Source of the DNA: UBA12191 sp964422295
Lineage (GTDB): Bacteria; Planctomycetota; UBA8108; UBA1146
Assembly: GCA_964422295.1 (NCBI GenBank)
Contig: CAYRAM010000023.1
Span: 1 to 41,768 of the forward strand
DNA: 41,768 bases
Direction: 5' to 3'
Every line of letters starts with the position of its first letter. The stretch's first letter is position 1. Positions 1 to 8,565 of the stretch are shown here, one piece after another. The notes beneath the pieces were generated by a model. It was not told the DNA's origin. It saw only the letters and a program-made list of their open reading frames with translations, and did not search any database. The translations under genes were made by a program, and so were the position numbers.

Positions 1-1
1 G

Positions 2-55
2 GATCCGACTGACGATGGTCTTCCGACCTGCGACAGTGACGACACCGGCTGTTAG
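2..55 (+). CDS. C-terminal end of an exported dockerin-type protein (partial)
   Basis: The window opens inside a reading frame that ends at the TAG at 53-55. Only 17 residues are visible. They are rich in Asp and Thr and end in Cys, with another Cys seven residues earlier. This is the same kind of acidic C-x(4-6)-C tail that closes the dockerin-like proteins downstream. I infer that it is the end of another paralogue lying mostly outside the window. Nothing can be said about its modules. Confidence 0.6.
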   Translation, partial: DPTDDGLPTCDSDDTGC

Positions 56-83
56 GCTTGGTTGAATTGCGACATTCAATTTA

Positions 84-112
84 TCCCCCGGGGGCAGATC
101 GCTCCCGGGGGA
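84..112 (+). terminator. GC-rich hairpin after the partial gene
   Basis: A 9-bp perfect inverted repeat (TCCCCCGGG at 84-92, CCCGGGGGA at 104-112) with an 11-base loop lies 28 bases after the stop of the partial gene. There is no T tract, so intrinsic termination is plausible but weaker than at the later terminators. Confidence 0.5.
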
Positions 113-418
113 AGTTATTGTAGAGACCGACAGATCCGAATCTTCGCCGAATCGATTTGGTGAAGGAATTCAGAGCCATGATTTCCTGTATGCGCGCTTT
201 GAGGTGATTTCGAGAGGTTCTCCATTGGAGCGATGCAACCCTGTGTACCGTCCGACTGCCGTCGGTGCCGAGTCAGGACCTTTGAGGGATGGTGTGGATT
301 TCCGCGGAAGAGATCGGTTGTCGGGAACTTTTGCGGTGAGGGGTGCTGTGTGAACTCCGCAAATTTTCTTGACCAGGTGGGTGGTGAAAATTTGAGATTA
401 AGGGAAGAGAGGCGTGTA
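113..418. other. Intergenic leader with no recognised gene
   Basis: This is the upstream region of the first complete secreted protein. I see no convincing promoter. An inverted pair TTTGCGG/CCGCAAA with a long loop lies around 332-366. A forward frame is open from 233 into the gene below, but it lacks a good ribosome site and would put about 60 residues in front of a perfect signal peptide, so it is taken as untranslated. Confidence 0.4.
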
Positions 419-1228
419 ATGAAAAATTGTTTTATCGCCGGTACTTTGGTTCTGTTGTTTGCCGCTTCCAGCGCATTTGTTGATGCTGGAACCCCTGAGG
501 CAACGTTTTCAGTTCCAGGTTCGACGACAGCGGCCATAGGAAGTGGTTTCACAGTGACCACGAGTATGGATGTTGGAAATAGTGGACCGGTGCAGGGTTG
601 GTCATACAGCCTTTGTCACACCGGATCCTTGGCGACCGTGGATTCGGTCGACGACGCTGATACAGCGACCGTAAAGAATGGCAGTCCTGCAGATTTCAAT
701 GAGATCTCGACTTATGCAGATGGCTTTACCCAGGGAGTGGTGATCTGTTTCACCGGTTGCGCAACCATCGCTGAAGGAACCACTGGTTTCGGGATGGCGA
801 CTGGCAACTACACGGCGACCACCGAGGGAAGCGGGACTATTGAGTTCTGCGAAACTTTGGGATCGCCTCCAACAGCGACCGTGGTGGTGATCAATTCTGC
901 TTCGATCCCTCCATTCCCGTCTAACGGCACACTGGACGTGGTGGGGATTCCTGATCCGAATCCCTACACCGGTGGTGACTGCAATGGCGACTCTGCCGTA
1001 GACATTTCGGATGTCATTTTCAGTCTATCCGAGTTGTTCGGTATGGGACCGAGTGCCAATTGTGGGATCGCCTGTGATGCAAATGGGGATGGGATCCACG
1101 ATGCGGGAGATGCGGTTTACACTGCAACCTACATCTTCCTTTCAGGTCCGGCTCCGTCGGGACCCGCAGACTGTGATGTCGATGTGAATCAGGTGTTCGA
1201 AGACTGCGAGAGCGACAATTGCCTTTAA
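419..1228 (+). CDS. Secreted protein: one cohesin-like module plus dockerin-like repeats
   Basis: The protein has 269 residues. The ATG at 419 is chosen because GAGAGG lies six bases upstream and a clean signal peptide follows (residues 1 to about 23: basic start, hydrophobic core, Ala-rich cleavage region). Residues of about 25-170 form one beta-rich module with the shared signature GWSYSLC, then ICFTGC, then FC and LGSPP. Its four cysteines match those of the first modules of the paralogues downstream. From residue 187 a dockerin-like pair of calcium loops follows (DCNGDSAVDISD and DANGDGIHDAGD). The chain ends in an acidic tail with Cys next to last. It is probably exported and calcium-binding. 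Module identity as cohesin-like is by pattern, not by alignment, and no enzymatic motif is visible. Confidence 0.85.
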   Translation: MKNCFIAGTLVLLFAASSAFVDAGTPEATFSVPGSTTAAIGSGFTVTTSMDVGNSGPVQGWSYSLCHTGSLATVDSVDDADTATVKNGSPADFNEISTYADGFTQGVVICFTGCATIAEGTTGFGMATGNYTATTEGSGTIEFCETLGSPPTATVVVINSASIPPFPSNGTLDVVGIPDPNPYTGGDCNGDSAVDISDVIFSLSELFGMGPSANCGIACDANGDGIHDAGDAVYTATYIFLSGPAPSGPADCDVDVNQVFEDCESDNCL

Positions 1229-1455
1229 CCTCTCTGTAGGGTCCTTGGAATGAAGCAGGTCCATGTGGTGTCCTGCGGTGTTTTATAGAGGGCCTTACGG
1301 GTGTGTCTCAAAGAGGAGGAGGGAACAGGGTATTTCATGGAAGTCAGAGGCTGCCGACAGGGCGGTCTCTGGCTCCCTTGATCAATGCCTTCCATTTTTT
1401 TGTTTTAGTCGGTGTTTGAATGCGATTCCGTTTCTTTACCGGAATCGGAATTGTG

Positions 1456-1483
1456 GAATTGCCGAAGCAGAATTGCTGAAGCA
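1456..1483. repeat. Two tandem copies of a 14-bp unit
   Basis: GAATTGCCGAAGCA (1456-1469) is followed directly by GAATTGCTGAAGCA (1470-1483), differing at one base. The stretch leads into the 17-bp repeat array and the assembly gap, so this intergenic region is repeat-rich. Confidence 0.7.
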
Positions 1484-1502
1484 TGGTGTGCTGTAAAGTT
1501 CG

Positions 1503-1602
1503 NNNNNNNNNNNNNNNNNNNNNNNNNNNNNNNNNNNNNNNNNNNNNNNNNNNNNNNNNNNNNNNNNNNNNNNNNNNNNNNNNNNNNNNNNNNNNNNNNN
1601 NN
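1503..1602. other. Assembly gap of 100 N inside a repeat array
   Basis: Exactly 100 N sit between TGCTGTAAAGTTCG on the left and copies of a 17-bp unit containing TGCTGTGAAGTTCG on the right. The left edge is therefore itself a near-perfect part of the repeat unit. The round number suggests an arbitrary spacer, and the true copy number is unknown. The rest of the intergenic region 1229-1723 shows no gene. Confidence 0.9.
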
Positions 1603-1653
1603 GTTCGTTTTGCTGTGAAGTTCGTTTTGCTGTGAAGTTCGTTTTGCTGTGAA
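1603..1653. repeat. Three perfect tandem 17-bp repeats
   Basis: The unit GTTCGTTTTGCTGTGAA occurs at 1603-1619, 1620-1636 and 1637-1653 and then breaks off as GTTCC. A variant partial unit lies left of the N gap at 1489-1502. The array sits about 70 bases upstream of the next start codon, so it may be regulatory or simply a variable-number repeat. Confidence 0.9.
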
Positions 1654-1723
1654 GTTCCTTGCGGTAATCCAGGGATGACTTATGGGTGGTGTGGAATTTA
1701 TTCATGAGATGAAGGGACTGAAA

Positions 1724-3529
1724 ATGACGACCTGCAAGTGGTTCACCCTGGCACTGATTGTGGCACCGATTGTGCTGCTGTCGGGAGGACTTGGAGCTCA
1801 GGACACCAGTTTTACCGCCGAAGGGGGAACGATTCCCGAAGGCGGGAACGGTGTTTTGGCGTTGACGATGGAAAACACCGGCAATGTGATCGCCGGTTGG
1901 TCATTGGGAATTTGCAATGACACTGCTTTTCTGACGACAAATGCCGCCAACAGTGGTGCGGATACGGAGACGGTCAAGAATGGTGGCCCTCCGGACTTCA
2001 ATACGATAAATGTGTTTGCGGATGGAGCCACCCAAGGTGTGGTGATCTGCTTCACCGGCTGTGCTGTGTTGGAGGATACTCCTGCATTCGAAATGTTGAC
2101 GGTGGATTATCAGGGATCGGCCGAGGGGTCGACGTCGATCGACTTCTGTAACCTCCTGGGATCCCCTCCTGTAGAAACAGTGATCGTTGTTAATGGAGCA
2201 TCGCAGGCTCCGAACCTTAACTCGGGTGCTGTCGAAGTGGTCGGTGTTCCTGATCCTGAGTTCATCTGCGCTGTCGCGGATCAGGCGGTTTCCTACAACG
2301 GCGACAGTGGTGTCGGCAGTTTTTCTGCCACCGGCAGTATCGTTGAGGTCGACAACAGTGGCCTCGGAGCGCCCTTCCCCAATGATACCCAAGGGTTCTC
2401 GTTGGGGCTGGGAAATGATCCGGCACTCCTCGCTCCTTCCGCCATCGCAGTGACTCTTCCCTTTGCTGCGGACTTTGCCGAGTCCTCCATCTTTGATAAT
2501 GGAGTGACCTGTGGAGTGGTGTATTCCTTCACCGGTGGACAGGTTCTCGCCTTTGATGCCCCGATCGATGTCATCAGTGTTGATTACGACACCGTGTCCG
2601 CAGGACTTGCGGGCAATGCAGATGCGACGACAACGACGCTCTCCTTTGACGACTCACTGGGATCCCCTCCAGTGGCCAACGTGATCGTGGTGGACGGTGC
2701 TTCCCTGGTTCCGAGTTTTGATGATGCGACCATCACCCTCGAACCGCTGTTTATCCCCGATCCAGAGTTTACCTTTGCTGCTGCCGACGTGAGCGCAAAC
2801 TACAACCCAGCGGACGGAAATGCCTCCGCAAGTGTGGGAATCACGGTGTCCGAGACCGACAACAGTGCTGCTGGAGCAGCGTTCCCGAATGAAACCCAGG
2901 GATTCTCCATGGGTCTTGCCAATGGCCCTGAGGTGAGTGCGACAGCGGTAAACCTCTCGCTCGGCTTCGATCCCGACTTTGGGGAGAGCGGTTTGTTCGC
3001 GGATGGATGGACCCTCGGGGTGGTCTACAGCTTCACCGGCGGATCGACGCTGGCATTTGGCAGCCCAATAGAGGTCGTCTCTGTGGACTACTCGTCCGAT
3101 GGCAGCATGGCTGGCGATGAGACTGGCACCACGGTGGACCTGTCATGGAGTGACCGCTTGGGAGAACCTCCGGTGGCCAACGTCATGGTGGTCGGCGGTG
3201 CTTCATTGAACGCCATCCAGGATGGCGGATCGATCGCACTGAATCCGGTGATCACCGTCGATTTCATCCGTGGCGATCCGAATAACGACGGGATCGTGAA
3301 TATTGCGGATGTGGTCTGGATCATCTATGAGCTGTTCCTCAACGGACCCGCCACCACCTGCCCGATTTCCAGCGATGCCAATGCGGATGGAGTGGGCGAT
3401 CTTGGAGATGCTTCGTTCATCATCATGTATCGTTTCATGAGTGGATCTGAACCCGCCGCTCCATACCCCGCTTGTGGCCAAGTGGGCAGCCAGACTCCGG
3501 AAGACTGCGCAGGAAGTTCCTGTCTGTAG
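1724..3529 (+). CDS. Secreted protein: three cohesin-like modules plus dockerin-like repeats
   Basis: The protein has 601 residues. Of several in-frame ATGs, 1724 is preferred because GAAGGGA lies seven bases upstream and the signal peptide begins there (cleavage about residue 25, mature start QDTSF). Three beta-rich modules follow, about 26-180, 181-349 and 350-513. Each carries the signature LGSPPV or LGEPPV near its end and is joined to the next by an IPDPEF-type linker. The first has the four-cysteine pattern (GICND, ICFTGC, FC). The second and third replace it with GLGND or GLANG, VVYSFTGG and a Cys-free end. Residues from about 516 form the dockerin-like pair (DPNNDGIVNIAD, DANADGVGDLGD), and the tail ends SSCL. 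It is likely exported and calcium-binding. It is a close paralogue of the gene at 4051 and is followed by its own terminator. Confidence 0.87.
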   Translation: MTTCKWFTLALIVAPIVLLSGGLGAQDTSFTAEGGTIPEGGNGVLALTMENTGNVIAGWSLGICNDTAFLTTNAANSGADTETVKNGGPPDFNTINVFADGATQGVVICFTGCAVLEDTPAFEMLTVDYQGSAEGSTSIDFCNLLGSPPVETVIVVNGASQAPNLNSGAVEVVGVPDPEFICAVADQAVSYNGDSGVGSFSATGSIVEVDNSGLGAPFPNDTQGFSLGLGNDPALLAPSAIAVTLPFAADFAESSIFDNGVTCGVVYSFTGGQVLAFDAPIDVISVDYDTVSAGLAGNADATTTTLSFDDSLGSPPVANVIVVDGASLVPSFDDATITLEPLFIPDPEFTFAAADVSANYNPADGNASASVGITVSETDNSAAGAAFPNETQGFSMGLANGPEVSATAVNLSLGFDPDFGESGLFADGWTLGVVYSFTGGSTLAFGSPIEVVSVDYSSDGSMAGDETGTTVDLSWSDRLGEPPVANVMVVGGASLNAIQDGGSIALNPVITVDFIRGDPNNDGIVNIADVVWIIYELFLNGPATTCPISSDANADGVGDLGDASFIIMYRFMSGSEPAAPYPACGQVGSQTPEDCAGSSCL

Positions 3530-3564
3530 CAGTTGCTCGGATCTGCAGATTGTGAAGAATTGGT

Positions 3565-3601
3565 ACCTCCCCGAAGAGTTGCATCTTCGGGGAGGTTTTT
3601 T
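3565..3601 (+). terminator. Strong intrinsic terminator
   Basis: A 12-bp perfect stem (ACCTCCCCGAAG at 3565-3576, CTTCGGGGAGGT at 3585-3596) with an 8-base loop is followed by a run of six T. It lies 35 bases after the stop of the 601-residue gene. Confidence 0.93.
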
Positions 3602-4050
3602 CATGACAACGTTTGTTATCTGGGGCCGGAGAAAGTCAACACAGCAGTGGTTCCGGGTTACGTAAGTTCATAGTTCGTGGTGCTTTGTGGTAGGCAGGGA
3701 AAGCCCTGGGATGGGGTGCAGTCCGTCATCGGTTCATTCGTTTCAAACCTCGAATCCCATCTCCTTCGGGATCTCTCCAAATCGTCCAGGAGGGCCAATT
3801 TTCTCCATAAAACTTGGGTGCCCGGGGTCGAATGGAACCTTATGATGATGACATACCGGACCAGAGTTTGTCTGCTCATGGCTCGGATAAGTTTCGATGA
3901 TGCCTGCCAAGGTTGAATACCCACCAGGCCCGATCCTGTTACCTTTAATAACTCGGTTGGTGATTTGCAATCAGTGAACGCCGGCGGTTGATGATTATCA
4001 GACTATGAAGTATTCCCCCCGGGGGGGGAGACTGCGTGAGAGGTGCAAAA
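3602..4050. other. Intergenic region with a C6-G8 palindrome near its end
   Basis: No confident gene is present. One short reverse frame with protein-like composition is listed separately. A run of six C followed by eight G occurs just before the next gene (about 4015-4028). It could form a hairpin and is a likely site for replication or sequencing slippage. The GAGAGG at 4038-4043 is the ribosome site of the next gene. Confidence 0.5.
3743..3970 (-). CDS. Possible small ORF or gene remnant
   Basis: This is a 75-residue reverse frame starting at TTG directly after a stop codon. Its composition is balanced and protein-like (for example KIGPPGRFGEIPKEMGFEV at the C-terminus, and a HHHK patch). 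No ribosome site is visible and I recognise no family. It may be a chance frame or the remnant of a decayed gene between two paralogues. Confidence 0.2.
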   Translation of the reverse strand: MQITNRVIKGNRIGPGGYSTLAGIIETYPSHEQTNSGPVCHHHKVPFDPGHPSFMEKIGPPGRFGEIPKEMGFEV

Positions 4051-5847
4051 ATGCTTCGTTCTTTTTCCCTTTTTATACTGGCTCTGCTCGTCAGTTTTTC
4101 AGTGACCAGCGTCAGTGCTCAAGATACGAGTTTTAATGCCGAGGGGGGTAGTGTAGCCCTCGGTGGTACTGAGACTCTTGCGATGACGATGGACAACAGC
4201 GGAAATGAAATCGCGGGTTGGTCTCTGGGCGTCTGCAATGACACCGCTTTTCTCATTGCGATCGGTGCAGCGAGTGGGGCGGATACCGAGACCTCAAAAA
4301 ATGGCGATCCACCCGACTTCAATCAGATTAATGTGTTTGACGCTGGAGTCACCCAAGGTGTGGTAGTTTGCTTTACCGGTTGTGCCTTGGTGTTGGATAC
4401 GACCGGATTTGAGTTGTTGACAGTGGATTATTCGGGTGAGGGTGAAGGATCTACATCCCTCGAATTTTGCAACACACTGGGATCTCCTCCGGTGGAAACC
4501 GTGATCGTCGTCAATGGCGCATCCCTTGCACCGGGGCAAAACTCCGGGGCAGTGGAAGTGGTGGGAGTTCCCGGTCCTGAGTACGTCTTTACGGCTCCCA
4601 GTGAAACGGTGACCTTCGACGGAAATACGGGTGTGGGCTCATTTACGGCGGCGATCAGTGTGGTCGAAATCGATAATTCCGCATTAGGTGCTCCTTTCCC
4701 GAATTCAACTCAGGGTTTTTCGATGGGCCTCGGCAATGACGCCTCCCTTTTGACGCCCTTGGCAGTTACCGACACCCTTCCATTTTCGGCAGACTTCGCC
4801 GAATCCACCGCCTTTGACGATGGTTGGACGATCGGTGTGGTCTACAGTTTTACTGGTGGCAACACCCTTGATTTTGACACCTCCCTGGATGTGGTCAGCG
4901 TCGATTACGACACGGTGGCGGGGGGACTTGCAGGATCCGTGGATAATGTGGTGACTTCGTTGGGCTGGAGTGATTTATTGGGATCACCCCCGGTAGAGAA
5001 TGTGATGGTGGTAGGTGGAGCGTCGATTCCTCCGACCCTTGAAGATGGAACCATCACCCTTGAGCCCTTCTCGATTCCCGACCCGGAATTTGACTTCATT
5101 GCTCCGAACCTCACGGTGAATTACGACGGAAATACCGGATCCGCTTCCTTCTCTACAGCTTTCAGTATCGCTGAAATTGACAACAGTGCCCTGGGTGCTG
5201 ATTTCCCCAATCCCAGTCAGGGATTCTCCATGGGTATGGGGAATGACAGCTCAGTCATCGAGCCAACGGCAGTGGATGCCACTCTTCCCTTTGATGCAGA
5301 CTTCGCCGAGGGAGGAATCTTCTCTGAAGGTTGGACCATCGGAGTGGTCTACAGTTTTGTGGGAGGTGTCACTCTCGCCTTCGATACCGCTCTGGACGTG
5401 GTTGCAGTCGATTATTCAGCCGTTGCCGGAGCGCTCACAGGAACGGATGCCACAGAGACTTCCCTGACTTGGACCGGCACATTGGGAAGCCCTCCGGTTG
5501 ACAATGTGGTGGTGGTCAATGGATCTTCCATCGATCCAAACCTCATTGATGGCACGATGACCCTGCAGCCAGTCTTTGATATCCCATTCGTCCGTGGAAA
5601 CTGCAATGGTGACGCGACGGTGAATATCGCAGACGGGATCTGGATGCTGAATGAGCTGTTCCTTTCGGGTCCATCAGGAACCTGTTTTGAATCTTGCGAT
5701 GCCAACGACGATGACAATTATGGCCCAGCAGATGCGATCTACATCATCAGTTATCGTCTGCAGGACGGGCCTGAGCCCCCAGGGCCTTTCCCCGATTGCG
5801 GAGCAGTGGGCGGGGCAGATTGCGATGCGACCAGCTACTGCCCCTGA
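4051..5847 (+). CDS. Secreted protein: three cohesin-like modules plus dockerin-like repeats
   Basis: The protein has 598 residues. The ATG at 4051 is chosen over the GTG at 4036 because GAGAGG lies seven bases upstream and the signal peptide (residues 1 to about 24, ending VSA before QDTSF) starts there. The plan matches the 1724 gene. Module 1 (about 25-178) has four cysteines. Modules 2 and 3 (about 179-345 and 346-510) are Cys-free with GWTIGVVYSF and LGSPPV. From residue 515 a dockerin-like pair follows (NCNGDATVNIAD, DANDDDNYGPAD), and the tail ends SYCP. It probably acts outside the cell in calcium-dependent assembly, which is inference. A strong terminator follows, so it is probably its own transcription unit. 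A 26-base stretch is identical to the 8566 paralogue. Confidence 0.87.
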   Translation: MLRSFSLFILALLVSFSVTSVSAQDTSFNAEGGSVALGGTETLAMTMDNSGNEIAGWSLGVCNDTAFLIAIGAASGADTETSKNGDPPDFNQINVFDAGVTQGVVVCFTGCALVLDTTGFELLTVDYSGEGEGSTSLEFCNTLGSPPVETVIVVNGASLAPGQNSGAVEVVGVPGPEYVFTAPSETVTFDGNTGVGSFTAAISVVEIDNSALGAPFPNSTQGFSMGLGNDASLLTPLAVTDTLPFSADFAESTAFDDGWTIGVVYSFTGGNTLDFDTSLDVVSVDYDTVAGGLAGSVDNVVTSLGWSDLLGSPPVENVMVVGGASIPPTLEDGTITLEPFSIPDPEFDFIAPNLTVNYDGNTGSASFSTAFSIAEIDNSALGADFPNPSQGFSMGMGNDSSVIEPTAVDATLPFDADFAEGGIFSEGWTIGVVYSFVGGVTLAFDTALDVVAVDYSAVAGALTGTDATETSLTWTGTLGSPPVDNVVVVNGSSIDPNLIDGTMTLQPVFDIPFVRGNCNGDATVNIADGIWMLNELFLSGPSGTCFESCDANDDDNYGPADAIYIISYRLQDGPEPPGPFPDCGAVGGADCDATSYCP

Positions 5848-5902
5848 TTCCAGCCAATTGGCCTGATTACAGGTCATGGTTCAGAAGCAGAATCGATATT
5901 CA

Positions 5903-5939
5903 GGCCCGGGATCGTTCCGATCCCGGGCCTATTTTTTTG
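5903..5939 (+). terminator. Strong intrinsic terminator
   Basis: A 13-bp perfect stem (AGGCCCGGGATCG at 5903-5915, CGATCCCGGGCCT at 5919-5931) with a 3-base loop is followed by seven T after one A. It ends the 598-residue gene. Confidence 0.93.
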
Positions 5940-6476
5940 GATTTAATGACACTCGATCGGCAGATTCTTCCGGGTGAAACCAGGGTGAAAAGTGAGCAAT
6001 GGGATATTTTTCAGTCCTGGAACAATCCTCACTCGGTACTCCCCAACCGAAGAACTGGCATTCGATGCCGGATCCAGGAAGTTATTGCCGAAATCGCACG
6101 GTGAACATGATCGAAGTAGATATCAAAAAACGGCATCGGTTTTTCAAAGGCTGACATATCAAAGATTCGCCGTAGACAGGTTTGACACCCATCTGTAACT
6201 TTGAAGCACCAGCACAGGAGTCTCAGGATTCCAAATCGCAGGATCTTCCGAACCTGCACATTCCTCTTCTTGCATGACATTCAATCATTTGTCCCCCGGG
6301 ATCATGTGACCTGTGAACTCCCCCCGAGTCTCAGGGCATTCAGTTTCCGGCTTGTTTTCAACATTTTTAATTTCCCCCCCTGTTCGGAGTTTCTCCGTGC
6401 GGGTCGAGGAGTCTGAAAACTCCATTCGATCCACAAGGAATCTCCGTTGTGTCCCTTTGAGACGAGGAGAGTAGTG
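5940..6476. other. Intergenic region, no gene recognised
   Basis: This stretch of about 540 bases lies between two secreted-protein genes. Short frames exist on both strands, but none has a ribosome site and protein-like composition together. GAGGAG at 6464-6469 is the ribosome site of the following gene. Confidence 0.5.
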
Positions 6477-8506
6477 ATGAAACGCAGTCTCCCGCGCCTC
6501 TACAGCGCACTGTTTGCGGTGATTTTCACCGTTATTGGTTCCCATTCTTTTGCCCAGAACGCACTCACCATCAGCGATGGTGAAACTGCGGGATTGGCAC
6601 CTGAAACCCTCTCGGTCCTTATGGATTCGGATGCAGGAGTTCAGGGATTCGTGCTTGCGATCACCTATGACACCAGTTTGCTGGCTGTCAGTGATGTTGA
6701 AGCCGGATCGGCCACTCTTGCCGCAACTGCGGAACTGGTCGTCCCCGAAACTCTGGGTGGTGGTTTCACCCTTGGAGTAGTCTTGGACGCAACGGCTCCC
6801 TTCGACGGCCAGGAGATTCCTGCCGGTGCCGGGCTTGAGATTGCGGCTTTCACCATGANNNNNNNNNNNNNNNNNNNNNNNNNNNNNNNNNNNNNNNNNN
6901 NNNNNNNNNNNNNNNNNNNNNNNNNNNNNNNNNNNNNNNNNNNNNNNNNNNNNNNNNNGACGGCCAGGAGATTCCTGCCGGTGCCGGGCTTGAGATTGCG
7001 GCTTTCACCATGAGCCCCCTCGCTCTTGTGGGTGCGGCCACAGACACCGCCATCGAGTTTTCCGACGGTGTACTGAACAATCCTCCTCTTTCCAACTTGA
7101 TCGTTCAGGGTGGACAGAGTGTGGACGCTTCTACCGGTTTGGGATTGAACAATGGTCTTCTGACCCTTCTTCCTCCTCCGCCTGACAGCATTCGGATCGA
7201 AAGTAGTGAAATCACTGCTGATGAGGGTGGACCTGCAAGAATCCTTCTGACCAATGTTGCTGAGGTGCAAGGATTTGTCCTCGCTATTGCGCATGATCCC
7301 GAGATTCTTGAGTTGACCGACATCGAGGAAGGTGATCAGACTCTCGATGCGGAATTGTTTATCACTGAGATCTACCCCGGAAACGGCCTGGTAGGATCCA
7401 GTGGAGGACTTGCTGGTGGAACAGTTGGTTGCGTCATGGACTTCGCAGCTCCTTATGATGGACTAGCCATCCCCGCTGGTGTTGATAATCACATTGCTTC
7501 CTACATTTACAACACAGTGATTGAGCTTGTTGAGCCTGCTCCTCCGATCACAACCAATCTTACGTTCGTCAATGGTGTGTTTGGTGATCCGCCGCTTGAC
7601 AATGTCATCGTCGGCGCAGGAATCTCTATCGATCCAGGCCTTGAAGATGAAGGACCCGGAAATGGTGGAATCGTGGTTAATCCTAGTCCTCCTCCTCCGG
7701 TGAGTGACACCGCTTTCTACATTGGACAGCGTGATTTCCCTGATACCGGCACCAACGGTGGCAGCGGATTCCCCGGCCAGGAGATCGAGTTCTGCTTCTT
7801 CTACAGCGATCCGACCGACAATATCCAAGGTGTGCAGATTGCCGTCTGTTACGACGATCTGTTGCTCATTGACGGTACCTTCAGTATCGAAGGATCGATC
7901 GCAGACGAACTGGGTGCCGAGTTTGTGCACTATCAGATCGACAACAACGACAACGATGGTGACGGTCGCGAGCTTGTCGCCGGTATTCTCATGGACGCCT
8001 TGCCGCCATTTGAGAACCAGCAACTACCGACCACGACCGAGCCACTGATGATCGCCTGTGTCGACGCTGAGGTCGACGGAGGAGCGACCTGTGGTGATTC
8101 CTTCAGTATCGATTTCTGTGATGGAATCAACGGTAACGGCATGGTCGACATCAACAACATGGCCGTGATCGAATACCAGTCGATCCAAGACTTCCTCTTG
8201 GTGGGCGCTGATTACGAGATCATCCCGGTTCCGGCATTCCTACGTGGCGACTGCAATACCGACACCTTGGTCGACCTTTCTGACGCTGCAACCGTGATTG
8301 CCACCGAGTTCCAGGGATACAACGCCCTTTGCCTTGACGCTTGTGATTCCAATGACGATGGAATCATTAACCTTGCTGACTCTGTATACCTGCTCAACTT
8401 CCTTTTCAGTTTCGGCGATCCGACGCCGGATCCCGGTCCATACAGCGCCGGTGAAGATCCGACTGAGGACACCCTCGATTGCGCCCTTGCGGCTGAGTGT
8501 AACTAA
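6477..8506 (+). CDS. Secreted protein: three cohesin-like modules plus dockerin-like repeats, split by an assembly gap
   Basis: The ATG at 6477 has GAGGAG seven bases upstream and begins a signal peptide ending in SFAQN. The frame runs into the N gap at 6859 and resumes in a different frame at 6959. The 55 bases on each side of the gap are identical, so joining the copies (removing 155 bases) restores one open frame of 624 residues. Module 1 and module 2 (about 7171-7690) carry the cohesin-like strand motif QGFVLAITYD or QGFVLAIAHD. Module 3 (about 7700-8235) is more divergent and has a long acidic DNNDNDGDG loop. A dockerin-like pair lies at about 8239-8420 (DCNTDTLVDLSD, DSNDDGIINLAD), and the tail ends AECN. 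It differs from the 1724, 4051 and 8566 proteins in lacking the four-cysteine first module. No terminator separates it from the next gene. Confidence 0.82.
6804..7013. repeat. Identical 55-bp contig ends flanking a 100-N gap
   Basis: Bases 6804-6858 and 6959-7013 are identical over 55 positions, with 100 N (6859-6958) between them. The simplest reading is that two contigs overlap and were not merged, so the gap and one copy do not exist in the genome. Both flanks translate to the same peptide, and the joined frame continues without a break. Confidence 0.9.
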
Positions 8507-8565
8507 CGGATAGTTTCAGGAACCCAGAAAACGAAGTTAGCTTTTCAAGAAAGCAGAGTAATAAA

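Noticed and set aside
115..561. Reverse open frame of 148 residues at the left end
   Set aside because: It overlaps the signal-peptide region of the forward gene at 419, has no ribosome site and shows no recognisable domain, so it is taken as a shadow frame.
1603..1653. Tandem 17-bp repeats as a CRISPR array
   Set aside because: There are no spacers between units and no cas genes, so it is a plain tandem repeat.
6804..7013. The 55-bp identity as a true duplication or mobile-element target site
   Set aside because: It coincides exactly with the edges of a 100-N gap, and merging restores the reading frame, which fits unmerged contig ends.
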